From positions 1 through 64,000 of the forward strand of contig JBQTKD010000030.1 of assembly GCA_052386455.1 (NCBI GenBank): 64,000 bases of DNA, read 5' to 3'. The notes beneath the pieces were generated by a model that searched no databases, had not been told where the DNA came from, and saw nothing but the letters and a program-made list of their open reading frames with translations. This DNA comes from JBQTKD01 sp052386455. Its GTDB lineage: Bacteria; Actinomycetota; Actinomycetes; Sporichthyales; Sporichthyaceae. Both the position numbers and the translations under genes were made by a program. Positions 54,066-62,844 of this stretch are shown here, in pieces. How positions within the stretch are numbered: position 1 is the first letter of the stretch; every line of letters starts with the position of its first letter.

Positions 54066-55589
54066 GTGGCCCAGCGCGAACTCTTCAATGCGAGCGTTTA
54101 TCTGATCGACCGTCAGGTCGAGGCCGGTCACGGCGCTCGCCCTGCCCTGCTGGGTCCGAACGGGACGCGGACCTACGCGCAGCTCGCCGCCGCCGTACAC
54201 GCCGCGGCGGCCGGCTGGCGCGCATTGGGCATCCGTCCCGAGGAACGCGTGGTGCTGGTCAGCGCGGACCGCGAAGAACTGCTGGTCGCGTTCCTGTCCC
54301 TGATGCGCATCGGCGCCGTTCCCGTGCCCGTGTCCACGATGTATCGGGACACCGAGATCGCGGAACTGCTCGTGGACTCCCGCGCCCGCGCGGTGGTGGC
54401 CTCGCCGGAGTTCGCGGACGCCGTGCACGCAGCCGTCGCGATCGCCGGCGGACCCGAGCTGCTGCTGGGCACGGACGACGTCGCGGCACTGACCGGCGAC
54501 GACGACTCCGTCCATCCGACGTGGGAGGAGTCCCCGGCGCTGTGGCTCTACACCTCCGGCACCACCGGGGTGCCGAAGGCCGCGATGCACCGGCACGGCA
54601 GCGTCCGGTTCGTTGCAGAGCAGTACGGCCGACAGGTCCTGGGCATCACATCGGAGGATCGCTGTCTCTCCGTCGCCAAGCTCTTTTTCGCCTACGGGCT
54701 TGGGAATTCGGCGCTGTTCCCGCTCTCCGTCGGCGCAACGACGATCCTCGAGCCGGCTCGCCCGACGCCCGACGTGATTCGCGAGTCCCTCGAAAAGCAC
54801 CGCCCCACGCTGTTCTTCGGCGTGCCGACGTTCTACGCCGGACTGCTTGCCGCCGACCTGCCGCCCGAGACGTTCTCGTCGGTGCGGCTGTGCGTCTCCG
54901 CCGGTGAGCCGCTGCCCGCGGAGCTGTATCGCCGTTTCACCGAGCGGTTCGGGGTCGACATCGTCGACGGCATCGGTTCCACCGAGGCGCTGCACATCTT
55001 CCTGTCCAACCGCCCCGGCCAGGTCCGGCCTGGCACCACCGGCGTGCCCGTCCCCGGGTACGACCTGCGCCTCGTCGACGACGAGGGCGCCGAGGTCGCC
55101 GCCGGGACCCCGGGGCACCTGCAGATCCGCGGCGGCTCGCTGACCACCGGGTACTGGTGCCGCACCGACACCACGCGGGCGGCGTTCGTCGGCGAGTGGA
55201 TGCGCACGGGGGACACCTACGTGCAGGACGCCGACGGGTACTACGCGTGCCTGGGCCGGTCCAACGACATGATCAAGGCGGGCGGGATCTGGGTGTCGCC
55301 CGGCGAGGTCGAGGCGTGTCTGCTCGCCCAGCCCGGTGTCGCGCAGGCCGCCGTCGTCGCGGTGCCGGACGCGGACGGCCTGGACAAGCCCGTGGCGTGC
55401 GTGGTCGCGGCGCCGAACGTCGTGCTCGACCCGGACGCACTGATCGCCGCCTGCCGCGAGTCCCTCGCGGCCTTCAAGCGGCCGCGGCACGTGCTCGTCG
55501 TGGACGCCCTCCCACAGACTGCGACGGGCAAGGTGCGACGCTTCCAGGTACGCGAGATCGCCCAACGCCTGCTGGAGTCCCATGCTTGA
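54066..55589 (+). CDS. Benzoate-CoA-ligase-family enzyme
   Basis: The 507-residue AMP-forming ligase starts FNASVYLIDRQVEAGHG like benzoate-CoA ligases. Motifs: LYTSGTTGVPKAAMHRHG near residue 162, SAGEPLPAELYRRF, DGIGSTEALHIFLSNR near 305 and a C-terminal PQTATGKVRRF with the catalytic lysine. The GTG start follows GGAGG. It probably activates benzoate or a hydroxybenzoate and so would feed BoxB at 10.8 kb. It overlaps the amidohydrolase gene by eight bases. Confidence 0.88.
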   Translation: MAQRELFNASVYLIDRQVEAGHGARPALLGPNGTRTYAQLAAAVHAAAAGWRALGIRPEERVVLVSADREELLVAFLSLMRIGAVPVPVSTMYRDTEIAELLVDSRARAVVASPEFADAVHAAVAIAGGPELLLGTDDVAALTGDDDSVHPTWEESPALWLYTSGTTGVPKAAMHRHGSVRFVAEQYGRQVLGITSEDRCLSVAKLFFAYGLGNSALFPLSVGATTILEPARPTPDVIRESLEKHRPTLFFGVPTFYAGLLAADLPPETFSSVRLCVSAGEPLPAELYRRFTERFGVDIVDGIGSTEALHIFLSNRPGQVRPGTTGVPVPGYDLRLVDDEGAEVAAGTPGHLQIRGGSLTTGYWCRTDTTRAAFVGEWMRTGDTYVQDADGYYACLGRSNDMIKAGGIWVSPGEVEACLLAQPGVAQAAVVAVPDADGLDKPVACVVAAPNVVLDPDALIAACRESLAAFKRPRHVLVVDALPQTATGKVRRFQVREIAQRLLESHA

Positions 55590-56454
55590 CGGTCGTCTGC
55601 TCGTCGACGCCCACGTGCACGCACCCCGGTTGAGCACGCTGACCCCGGCGTGGGTGGACTGGGCGCAGGAGTTCGGCCGGGCCAACCCCTGGCCGGAACT
55701 GTTCGACGCGGACGGCGCCCCGATCCCGGCGCGGATGGACGCGCACTTCGAGGAGCAGGGCGCCGACGCGGTGTTGCTCTTCGCCGAGTACAGCCCGAAG
55801 GCCACCGGGATCCAGCCGGTCGAGGACTACCTGCCGCTGCTGAAGCACAACCCGCGCCGGTTCCGTCTCGTCGGCAACGTGAACCCGCACCTGCACTTCC
55901 CGCTGGACGCCGAGGTCGCGCGGCAGGCCGAGCTCGGCGCCGTCGCACTCAAGCTGCACCCCGTCCACGCCGGCTTCGCCGTGAGCGACGCGCAGCTGTA
56001 CCCGGCCTACGCCGCCTGTCGCGATCTCGGCCTGCCCGTCGTCATTCACTGCGGCACGAGCACGTTCCCCGGCAGTCAGAGCAAGTTCGCCGATCCGGTA
56101 ATCCTCGACGAGGTGCTCGGCCACTTCCCGACGGTGCAGTTCGTGCTAGCGCACGGCGGGCGTGGCTGGTGGTACGACGCGGCCGCCTTCCTCGCGCTCA
56201 GCAGAGACAACGTGTGGATCGAGCTGTCCGGGCTGCCGCCGGCCAAGCTGTCCACGTACTACGCCCGATACGACCTCGCCCGCCTGGCGAAGAAGTTCGT
56301 CTTCGGAACGGACTGGCCCGGCATGCCCGGCGTCGCCCGCAACGCCAGGGCCCTGGCGGCTCTCGGCTGGGACGAAGAGACACTGGCCAACGTGTGGGCC
56401 GGCAATGCGATGCGGATCTACCGCGGCCTCGACGACCTGAAGGAAGGCCCGTGA
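55582..56454 (+). CDS. Amidohydrolase-family metal-dependent hydrolase
   Basis: The 290-residue protein has HxH near the start (VDAHVHA), LKLHPVH, VIHCGTS, LAHGGRG and the last ligand in FGTDWPGMP. This is the amidohydrolase_2 pattern found in decarboxylases such as aminocarboxymuconate semialdehyde decarboxylase and resorcylate decarboxylase. Its overlap with the benzoate-type ligase suggests an aromatic acid substrate. The exact reaction is unknown. Confidence 0.85.
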   Translation: MLDGRLLVDAHVHAPRLSTLTPAWVDWAQEFGRANPWPELFDADGAPIPARMDAHFEEQGADAVLLFAEYSPKATGIQPVEDYLPLLKHNPRRFRLVGNVNPHLHFPLDAEVARQAELGAVALKLHPVHAGFAVSDAQLYPAYAACRDLGLPVVIHCGTSTFPGSQSKFADPVILDEVLGHFPTVQFVLAHGGRGWWYDAAAFLALSRDNVWIELSGLPPAKLSTYYARYDLARLAKKFVFGTDWPGMPGVARNARALAALGWDEETLANVWAGNAMRIYRGLDDLKEGP

Positions 56455-56612
56455 GCTCCGTGGGGCGTGGACTGGCGGCGGATGCGGCGCCCGGGCGGCA
56501 CCTGGCTACGTTGTCGTCGTCGCCCGCTACTCCGTAGCGGGCTCCTCCTCCGCCTTCCCAGGCATCCGCCCGGATCACCGCATCCATCCACCGCACGCCC
56601 CACGGAGCTCAC
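56451..56612. repeat. 162-bp interrupted inverted repeat
   Basis: Perfect 19-base arms lie at 56451-56469 and 56594-56612. Inside are further pairs: 56480-56487 with 56578-56585, 56491-56498 with 56566-56573, and 56522-56529 with 56535-56542. The whole gap between the amidohydrolase and the PaaY-type gene can fold into one long hairpin. It may be a small mobile palindromic element or an RNA processing site. Confidence 0.65.
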
Positions 56613-56614
56613 AC

Positions 56615-57142
56615 ATGGCCATCTACGCACTGGGGGATCTGGTCCCGGCTATCGACCCGACGGCCTACGTACACCCGGACGCCGTCGTCATCGGCAACGT
56701 CGTCCTCGGCCCTGGATCGTCGGTGTGGCCGAGCGCCGTCCTGCGCGGGGACCACGGGCAGATCGTGGTCGGCGCACGCACCTCGATCCAAGACGGCTCG
56801 ATCGTGCACACCACGGAGCAGTGGCCGACGATCGTCGGCGCCGAGTGCGTGGTCGGGCACCTGGTCCATCTCGAGGGCTGCACGATCGAGGACCGCGTCC
56901 TCGTCGGGTCCGGGTCGATCGTGCTGAACCGGGCGCTGGTCCGCACCCGGTCGATCGTCGGGGCGGCGGCACTGGTCCCGGAGGACTTCGAGGTGCCGAC
57001 GGGTCACCTGGCGCTCGGCGTCCCCGTGAAGCTGCGCCCGATGCCCGCTCCCGAGGTGGCGGACGGCATGATCGACTACGGCGTGAACTGGTACTGCGAG
57101 AACGCCGCGCACTTCGCCAAGGATCTGCGCCGCCTGGACTGA
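56615..57142 (+). CDS. PaaY/gamma-carbonic-anhydrase-type protein
   Basis: The 175-residue left-handed beta-helix protein shows hexapeptide repeats and the three histidine zinc ligands (IVHTTE, VGHLVHLEG). PaaY is a thioesterase that rescues CoA from dead-end products of the phenylacetate route; gamma carbonic anhydrases share the fold. The nearby paa genes favour PaaY. It begins two bases after the large palindrome. Confidence 0.8.
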   Translation: MAIYALGDLVPAIDPTAYVHPDAVVIGNVVLGPGSSVWPSAVLRGDHGQIVVGARTSIQDGSIVHTTEQWPTIVGAECVVGHLVHLEGCTIEDRVLVGSGSIVLNRALVRTRSIVGAAALVPEDFEVPTGHLALGVPVKLRPMPAPEVADGMIDYGVNWYCENAAHFAKDLRRLD

Positions 57143-57540
57143 GCCCGTAGCAGGACCGGACACACAAACGCCGTCCACCGGCTGCAGCGGGCAACTCCGG
57201 TGAACGGCGCACTTGCGTGGAACGGCGCCGGCGGGAGACGTAGGAACCTCGAGCGGCGCGGTTCAACTATGACACGACGTTCGCGTGTGGCGCGTAACCT
57301 GTCATGCTTTTGGGCGTCCTGCGATGCGCGTCACAAGGGGCGCGATCCTCGGCTGATAACCGCCTAAGAAAACCCCCGCACAGGGGTGCGGTGGGGGGTG
57401 TTTCGCCACGACATGGGCAACCATAGGCGTGCGTCGCGGCGCACGGATTCGTTCCAGCGTCCGAATTCGAAGCCTCGACGGCATGCCGCCCCGGAAGCCT
57501 CCTTCCCTCCCGCGGCGCACGCGATCGCTGAGCGCGTGCG
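57143..57540. other. Non-coding gap between PaaY-type and TetR genes
   Basis: Nearly 400 bases with no ORF that I can support. It contains a hairpin (57373-57395) described separately and otherwise nothing recognised. Confidence 0.5.
57369..57398 (-). terminator. Terminator-like hairpin after tetR
   Basis: CCCCCGCAC (57373-57381) pairs with GTGCGGTGGGG (57386-57396) around a four-base loop, with one bulge. On the minus strand the stem is followed by TTTTCTT, so it fits a Rho-independent terminator for the TetR gene. Confidence 0.5.
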
Positions 57541-58218
57541 CTACGCCTGGGAAGCCGGGGCGGCTCCATTTTTGCCACCGGCCGCGGTCCGCCGGATGCG
57601 CGACTCGACACCCTCCGGATCCCGGCCGACCTTCTCCTGGCCGAGGAACAGCGCGACGATTCCGTCGAACAGCTGCCCGGCGTCGTCCGCGTCCGGATCC
57701 ACGAGGTGCAGGAGGCCGAAGCCCACGGCCAGGGCCACGTACGCCCGCGCCGAGCGGTCGTCGGACGGGCCGCCCACCGCGCGCAGACCGGTCTGGGTGG
57801 CACGGCGGTAGGTTGCGAGCGCCTCGCGAGCCGGCTCGGCGAGCTCCGGGGCGCGTTTGGCGTTGACCAAGACCTCGTAGAAGGCCAGGCGGCGCGCCTC
57901 GTCGAGTTCCATGACGCGCTCCGCGAAGGACGTGGCGATGTCGGCGGGGGACAGGAACGCCGCGATCTCCGGCGCAAGTTCGGGGATCTCCATCTCCGTG
58001 GCGCGGTTCCGGACGAACCGGGTGAGCGCCTCGGCGACGAGCTCGCCGATCGAGGAGAAGTAGTAGCTGGCGGTGGCCAGCGGCACGCCCGCCGCCTCGG
58101 TGACCGTGCGGTGGGTCGTGCCGGCGAGTCCTTCGCGCCCGACCACCTCGACGGCGGCTTCGAGCAGGGCGTCGCGGCGGGGCTGCGCCTTGGGGGCGCG
58201 ACTCAGCGATTTCGGCAT
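57541..58218 (-). CDS. TetR-family repressor
   Basis: The 225-residue protein has the TetR head (RRDALLEAAVEVVGREGLAG, then HRTVTEAAGVPLATASYYF) and a variable ligand domain. It is divergent from the secreted lipase gene and likely controls it and itself. The repeat at its start codon is the candidate operator. Confidence 0.88.
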   Translation of the reverse strand: MPKSLSRAPKAQPRRDALLEAAVEVVGREGLAGTTHRTVTEAAGVPLATASYYFSSIGELVAEALTRFVRNRATEMEIPELAPEIAAFLSPADIATSFAERVMELDEARRLAFYEVLVNAKRAPELAEPAREALATYRRATQTGLRAVGGPSDDRSARAYVALAVGFGLLHLVDPDADDAGQLFDGIVALFLGQEKVGRDPEGVESRIRRTAAGGKNGAAPASQA

Positions 58219-58258
58219 GGAAGAGATTCTGGCACATATTTCTTGGAAGAGCTTCTAG
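58218..58258. promoter_or_regulatory. Direct repeats at the tetR/lipase promoter
   Basis: TGGAAGAGATTCTGG (58218-58232) and TGGAAGAGCTTCTAG (58244-58258) differ at three bases; the first touches the tetR start codon. The region is much richer in A and T than its surroundings. It is a likely TetR operator. Confidence 0.45.
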
Positions 58259-58324
58259 CTTTTTGTCCGGTTCGGTGATGTCATTCCGATCACGCCGTTC
58301 CGTCCCGAAGAGGAGGATTCCCCC

Positions 58325-59173
58325 ATGCGTCGTCTATCCGGTCTCGCCGCCTCGATCGCCGTGCTCGCCGCCGTGTTGGTCGCCCCCGGTACCGCGAACG
58401 CAGAGGAGGACCTCAAGTCCACCGACACGATCGCCGGGATCGTCCCCGAGCCGGACCTGCCGCAGCTCAACGACCCGAACTGCAAGCTCACGGAGTCCCA
58501 CCCGCTGCCGGTCGTGCTCGTGCACGGCCTGGGCGCGACGGCTCGGGAGAACTGGAACTTCTTCGCCCCGTACCTCGCGGCGCAGGGGTACTGCGTCTAC
58601 GGGCGCACGTATGGCCAGCACCCGTTCTGGCCCGGGCGCGGCGGCATCAAGCCGATGGAGACCTCGGCCGTGGAGCTCAAGGGCTTCGTGGACCAGGTGC
58701 TGAAGCACACCGGGGCCAAGCAGGTTCTGATGGTGGGTCACTCGCAGGGCGGCATCATGCCGCGGTACTACCTGAAGTTCCTCGACGGCGCGAAGAAGGT
58801 GCGCAGCTACGTCGCCTGGGCGCCGCCGAGCCACGGCACCAACCTGTCCGGCTTCGCCGAGATCCGGCACTTCTTCCCCGGCTGGCAGGGGTACATGGAG
58901 CCGTACTGCGGGTCGTGCCCGCAGTTCATGCCGGAGTCGGACTTCATTCGCCGCCTCAACGCCGGCGACGAGACCCCGGGCGCCACGAAGTACACGGTCA
59001 TCGCCACCAAGTACGACCAGGCGGTCACCCCGGTCTCGACGAGCTTCCTCGAGGGCGCGAAGAACATCCTGCTCCAGGACGTCGACCCTGCGAACTACGT
59101 CGAGCACGTCGGCATGGCCTGGGACGCGCTGACCTTCCAGCTGACGCTCGACGCGCTCGACGCCGAGAGGTAG
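58325..59173 (+). CDS. Secreted lipase/esterase
   Basis: The 282-residue protein has a signal peptide (LSGLAASIAVLAAVLVAPGT, cut near ANA), the oxyanion motif VVLVHGLGATARENW, and the nucleophile elbow MVGHSQGGIMPRYYL near residue 138. The His is in VEHVGMAWD. This is the lipase class 2 pattern of actinobacterial triacylglycerol lipases. AAGAGGAGG precedes the ATG. Confidence 0.88.
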   Translation: MRRLSGLAASIAVLAAVLVAPGTANAEEDLKSTDTIAGIVPEPDLPQLNDPNCKLTESHPLPVVLVHGLGATARENWNFFAPYLAAQGYCVYGRTYGQHPFWPGRGGIKPMETSAVELKGFVDQVLKHTGAKQVLMVGHSQGGIMPRYYLKFLDGAKKVRSYVAWAPPSHGTNLSGFAEIRHFFPGWQGYMEPYCGSCPQFMPESDFIRRLNAGDETPGATKYTVIATKYDQAVTPVSTSFLEGAKNILLQDVDPANYVEHVGMAWDALTFQLTLDALDAER

Positions 59174-59180
59174 ACTCCGA

Positions 59181-59196
59181 CCGAACGTTCGTTCGG
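59181..59196 (+). promoter_or_regulatory. Operator-like repeat at the paa operon start
   Basis: CCGAACGTTCGTTCGG holds a perfect 10-base palindrome (CGAACGTTCG) overlapped by a second half-site. It lies directly before the GGGAGG ribosome site of paaA. TetR-type operators of this kind are common in actinobacterial catabolic genes; the TetR that ends this operon is the natural partner. Confidence 0.55.
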
Positions 59197-59204
59197 GAGG
59201 TGTC

Positions 59205-60119
59205 GTGAGGTCGTTCGAGGAACTGATCGCAGCAGACGAGCGCATCGAGCCGCGCGACGACATGCCCGCGGCGTATCGGGCCACGCTGATCCGCCAGATC
59301 GCGCAGCACGCGCACTCCGAGATCATCGGCATGCAACCGGAGGGGCACTGGGTATCCAGGGCCCCTTCGTTGCGTCGCAAGGCGGTCCTGCTCGCGAAGG
59401 TGCAGGACGAGGCCGGGCACGGCCTCTACCTGTACGGCGCCGCGGAAACCCTCGGCGTGGACCGCGCCGACCTCCTGGATCGCCTGCACTCGGGCGCGCA
59501 GAAGTACTCGACGATCTTCAACTACCCGGCGCTCACGTGGGCCGACGTCGGCGTGATCGGCTGGCTCGTCGACGGCGCGGCGATCGTGAACCAGGTGCCG
59601 CTGTGCCGCTGCTCCTACGGGCCGTACGCGCGGGCGATGATCCGCGTCTGCAAGGAGGAGTCCTTCCACCAACGGCAGGGCGTCGAGCTGCTGCTGGCGT
59701 TGGCGCAGGGGACTCCGGCGCAGCGGGAGATGGCCCAGGACGCGGTGAACCGGTGGTGGTGGCCGTCGCTGATGATGTTCGGCCCGCCGGATGCGGCGTC
59801 GAAGAACTCCGCGCAGTCCATGGCCTGGGGCATCAAGCGCAACTCGAACGACGAGCTGCGCCAGCGCTTCGTCGACATGACGGTCCCGCAGGCCGCGGCG
59901 ATCGGCGTCACCCTGCCCGACCCCGAGCTGACGTGGAACGAAGAGCGGGGCCGGTACGACTTCGGCGAGATCGACTGGGACGAGTTCGCCCGCGTCGTCG
60001 CCGGGGACGGGTACTGCAACGCCGAGCGGATGGAACGCCGGAAGGGCGCACACGACGAGGGCGCGTGGGTGCGCGAGGCGGCGATGGCGTACGCGGCGAA
60101 ACAGGCGGGTGCGGCGTGA
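59205..60119 (+). CDS. paaA: Phenylacetyl-CoA epoxidase subunit PaaA
   Basis: The 304-residue protein from a GTG start is the diiron catalytic subunit. ExxH motifs are seen in KVQDEAGHGLYLYGAAETLG and in CKEESFHQRQGVELL. It epoxidises the ring of phenylacetyl-CoA together with PaaB, C, D and E. It overlaps paaB by four bases. Confidence 0.96.
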   Translation: MRSFEELIAADERIEPRDDMPAAYRATLIRQIAQHAHSEIIGMQPEGHWVSRAPSLRRKAVLLAKVQDEAGHGLYLYGAAETLGVDRADLLDRLHSGAQKYSTIFNYPALTWADVGVIGWLVDGAAIVNQVPLCRCSYGPYARAMIRVCKEESFHQRQGVELLLALAQGTPAQREMAQDAVNRWWWPSLMMFGPPDAASKNSAQSMAWGIKRNSNDELRQRFVDMTVPQAAAIGVTLPDPELTWNEERGRYDFGEIDWDEFARVVAGDGYCNAERMERRKGAHDEGAWVREAAMAYAAKQAGAA

Positions 60120-60397
60120 CTGAGTTTCCCCTCTGGGAGGTGTTCGTGCGGGCGCGGCGAGGGTTGCAGCACGCGCATGTCGGCTCGCTGCACGCCCCCG
60201 ACGCCGAGATGGCGCTGCGGAACGCGCGAGACCTCTTCACCCGCCGCGCGGAGGGCGTGTCGATCTGGGTCGTTCCGGCAGCCTCGATCACCGCGTCGAG
60301 CCCGGAGGAGAAGGACTCGTTCTTCGACCCGGCAGGGGACAAGGTGTACCGCCACCCCACGTTCTACGACCTGCCCGAAGACTTGGAGCACCTGTGA
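60116..60397 (+). CDS. paaB: Phenylacetyl-CoA epoxidase subunit PaaB
   Basis: The 93-residue protein has the PaaB pattern WEVFVRARRGLQHAHVGSLHA and ALRNARDLFTRR. It links PaaA-PaaC units in the epoxidase. The GTG start overlaps the paaA stop. Confidence 0.95.
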   Translation: MTEFPLWEVFVRARRGLQHAHVGSLHAPDAEMALRNARDLFTRRAEGVSIWVVPAASITASSPEEKDSFFDPAGDKVYRHPTFYDLPEDLEHL

Positions 60398-60407
60398 GCG
60401 CCCGTCT

Positions 60408-60461
60408 TCTGCCCGCGTGTGGGGCCATCGCCGTGGCGTCATGCCCCCACCCGCGGGCAGA
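60408..60461 (+). repeat. Long hairpin between paaB and paaC
   Basis: The arms 60408-60425 and 60443-60461 pair over about 17 positions, including a perfect outer TCTGCCCGCG/CGCGGGCAGA. The stem fills the only gap within the paa operon. It could protect or cut the mRNA and so set subunit ratios, or hide an ATG at 60441. Confidence 0.6.
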
Positions 60462-60479
60462 GGTTGGAAGGGCGGCGCG

Positions 60480-61211
60480 GTGATCGGGGTCGCGGAGTAC
60501 GCGCTCTGGCTCGGGGACGATGCGCTGATTCGCTCGCAGCGGCTGTGCCATTGGCTGACCCGCGCCCCGGAACTCGAAGAAGAGGTCGCGCTCGCGAACA
60601 TTGCGCTCGACCTGCTCGGGCAGGCGCGCGCGCTGCTCTCCTACGGCGGCCGAGACGAGGACGCGATGGCCTATCGGCGCGCGCCGGCGGAGTACCGCTC
60701 CGTGCACCTCGTCGAACGGCACGACACCGACTTCGCAGTGGGCATCGCTCGCCAGCTTGCCTTCTCCGCCTACCAGTTGGCGTCGTGGACGGCGCTGCTG
60801 GATTCGCGAGACGAGACGATCGCCGCGGTGGCCGGCAAGGCGACGAAGGAGGTGTCCTACCACCTCGACCACGCTGTCCAGTGGACGCTGCGCCTGGGCG
60901 ACGGCACCGAGGTCTCCCACCGGCGCATGGACGCCGGGCTGGCGGTCGTGTGGCCGGACGTTCCGGAACTGTTCGCTCCGGCGCCAGAGCTCGACGCGTT
61001 GGCGGCCGAGGGAGTGGCGGTCGATCCTGCGGGCTTGGCGGCGGAGTTCGAGGTGATCGTGCGCCCGGTCCTGCAGCGGGCCGGGCTCAGGATGCCCGCC
61101 GTGCCGGCCGCCGCCGGTGGTGGCCGCCACGGGGTCCGGACGCCAGAGTTTGTCGAGCTTCACAGGGAACTGACGGAGCTTCACCTCGCGCACCCGGGGG
61201 CGTCGTGGTGA
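60480..61211 (+). CDS. paaC: Phenylacetyl-CoA epoxidase subunit PaaC
   Basis: The 243-residue structural subunit has EYALWLGDDALIRSQRL at its start and ALANIALDLLGQARALL, as in PaaC. The GTG at 60480 follows GGAAGGG; an ATG at 60441 is possible but lies within the hairpin. It pairs with PaaA and lacks a working iron site in the family. It overlaps paaD. Confidence 0.94.
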   Translation: MIGVAEYALWLGDDALIRSQRLCHWLTRAPELEEEVALANIALDLLGQARALLSYGGRDEDAMAYRRAPAEYRSVHLVERHDTDFAVGIARQLAFSAYQLASWTALLDSRDETIAAVAGKATKEVSYHLDHAVQWTLRLGDGTEVSHRRMDAGLAVVWPDVPELFAPAPELDALAAEGVAVDPAGLAAEFEVIVRPVLQRAGLRMPAVPAAAGGGRHGVRTPEFVELHRELTELHLAHPGASW

Positions 61212-61762
61212 GCGCGACCTTCCTTGCGTCCGACGATGCGGGGGCCACTGGACGCTACCTTTCGGACGCAACGGGGATCGTGGCCGGGAACGAGCTGCTC
61301 GAGCGAGTCCGGGCGGCCGTCGCGGCGGTGCCCGACCCCGAGCTGCCGGCGCTGAGCATCGCCGACCTCGGAATCCTGCGCGACGTGACCGTCGACGGGG
61401 ATCGCGTGATCGTGACCGTGACACCGACCTATTCGGGCTGTCCGGCACTGGATGCGATCCGGGCCGACGTCGAGGCCGCGGCGGCCGCCGTGGGCGCGGA
61501 GGTCGAGGTCCGCACGGTGCTTGCACCGGCGTGGACCACGGACTGGATGACCGACGCCGGACGGCGCGCCCTCGCCGAGTACGGCATCGCCCCGCCCGGT
61601 CCGCGCCGCGACGGGCCCGTTGCGCTGACGCTGTCCGTCCGGTGCCCGCAGTGCGGCAGCCCGGACACCCGCGAAACCTCGAGGTTCTCCGCCACGGCCT
61701 GCCAGTCCCTGTGGAGTTGCCGGTCCTGCCGGGAGCCCTTCACACACTTCAAGGCGCACTGA
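61208..61762 (+). CDS. paaD: Phenylacetate degradation protein PaaD
   Basis: The 184-residue protein has a MIP18-like domain (VPDPELPALSIADLGILRDV, then TPTYSGCPALD) and a C-terminal zinc-type cysteine set (CPQCGS, CRSCREPF). PaaD helps assemble iron-sulfur or diiron sites of the epoxidase. GTG 61205 is a second possible start. Confidence 0.94.
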   Translation: MSATFLASDDAGATGRYLSDATGIVAGNELLERVRAAVAAVPDPELPALSIADLGILRDVTVDGDRVIVTVTPTYSGCPALDAIRADVEAAAAAVGAEVEVRTVLAPAWTTDWMTDAGRRALAEYGIAPPGPRRDGPVALTLSVRCPQCGSPDTRETSRFSATACQSLWSCRSCREPFTHFKAH

Positions 61763-62844
61763 TGACGAGCGCCGAGGTCCTCGACGCCGCCCCCGCCCGC
61801 GCGGCGTTCCACCGCCTGTCCGTCTCGCGGATCGAGCGGCTGACCGACGACGCGGTCGCCGTCGACTTCGACGTCCCTGCCGAACTGGCCGAGGCCTATC
61901 GGTTCGCCGCCGGCCAGCACCTGACGATCCGCTCGGATCACGGCGGCCCCGGCTCCCGCCGCAGCTACTCCATCGCCGCCCCGGTCGGTGGTCCGCTGCG
62001 CATCGGCGTGAAGCACCTGCCCGGCGGCGCGTTCTCCACCTGGGCCACGCACGACCTGCGAGTCGGCGACGCTCTCGACGTGATGACCCCGGCCGGGACG
62101 TTCGGCGCGTGTGCGGACCGCACCTCGGGACGCCACGTCGTGGCGCTCGCGGCGGGTAGCGGCATCACGCCGATCCTGTCGATCGTCGCCACGGTGCTGG
62201 CCGCCGAGCCCGACAGCACCGTCACGCTGTTCTACGGCAGCCGCAGCAGCGACGCGGTCATGTTCGCCGAGGACCTCGAGGATCTGAAGAACCGTCACCC
62301 CGCGCGATTCGCGCTGTTCCACTTCCTGTCCCGCGAACCCCAGGTGATCCCGCTGCGATACGGCCGACTCGACGCGTCGAAGCTGCGCGAGCTCCTCGGC
62401 GCGGTCGCACCCCTCGACGCGGAGGACTGGTACCTCTGCGGCCCGGGCGAAGCCGTCGAGGAGTGGCGCGAGGTGTTGACCGAGGCCGGAGTCCCCGGGC
62501 AGCGGATCCATCGCGAGCTCTTTCACGCCGGCCCCGTGTTGCGCACCCCGCAGGCGGCCACGACGCCGTCGGGCCGGTTGCAGTTCACCCTCGACGGTCG
62601 CACCAGCAGCACCGCGTTCCAGGCTGGGGACACCGTGCTCGACGCGGTACTGCGAGTTCGGCCCGACGCTCCGTTCGCCTGCCGCGGCGGCGTGTGCGGC
62701 ACGTGCCGCGCAGGGGTCGCGAGCGGGAGCGTCGACATGGACGCCAACTACGCCCTCGAGGTCGACGAACTCGCGCGCGGGTTCGTGCTCACCTGCCAGG
62801 CGCGCCCGACCACGGACGTCGTCGTAGTGGACTTCGATCGATGA
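61762..62844 (+). CDS. paaE: Phenylacetyl-CoA epoxidase reductase PaaE
   Basis: The 360-residue protein joins an FAD domain (RRSYSIAAP), an NADPH domain (AAGSGITPILSI) and a C-terminal 2Fe-2S ferredoxin (CRGGVCGTCRAGV, then C in LTCQARP). It passes electrons from NADPH to PaaA. It overlaps both neighbours by one to four bases. Confidence 0.95.
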   Translation: MTSAEVLDAAPARAAFHRLSVSRIERLTDDAVAVDFDVPAELAEAYRFAAGQHLTIRSDHGGPGSRRSYSIAAPVGGPLRIGVKHLPGGAFSTWATHDLRVGDALDVMTPAGTFGACADRTSGRHVVALAAGSGITPILSIVATVLAAEPDSTVTLFYGSRSSDAVMFAEDLEDLKNRHPARFALFHFLSREPQVIPLRYGRLDASKLRELLGAVAPLDAEDWYLCGPGEAVEEWREVLTEAGVPGQRIHRELFHAGPVLRTPQAATTPSGRLQFTLDGRTSSTAFQAGDTVLDAVLRVRPDAPFACRGGVCGTCRAGVASGSVDMDANYALEVDELARGFVLTCQARPTTDVVVVDFDR

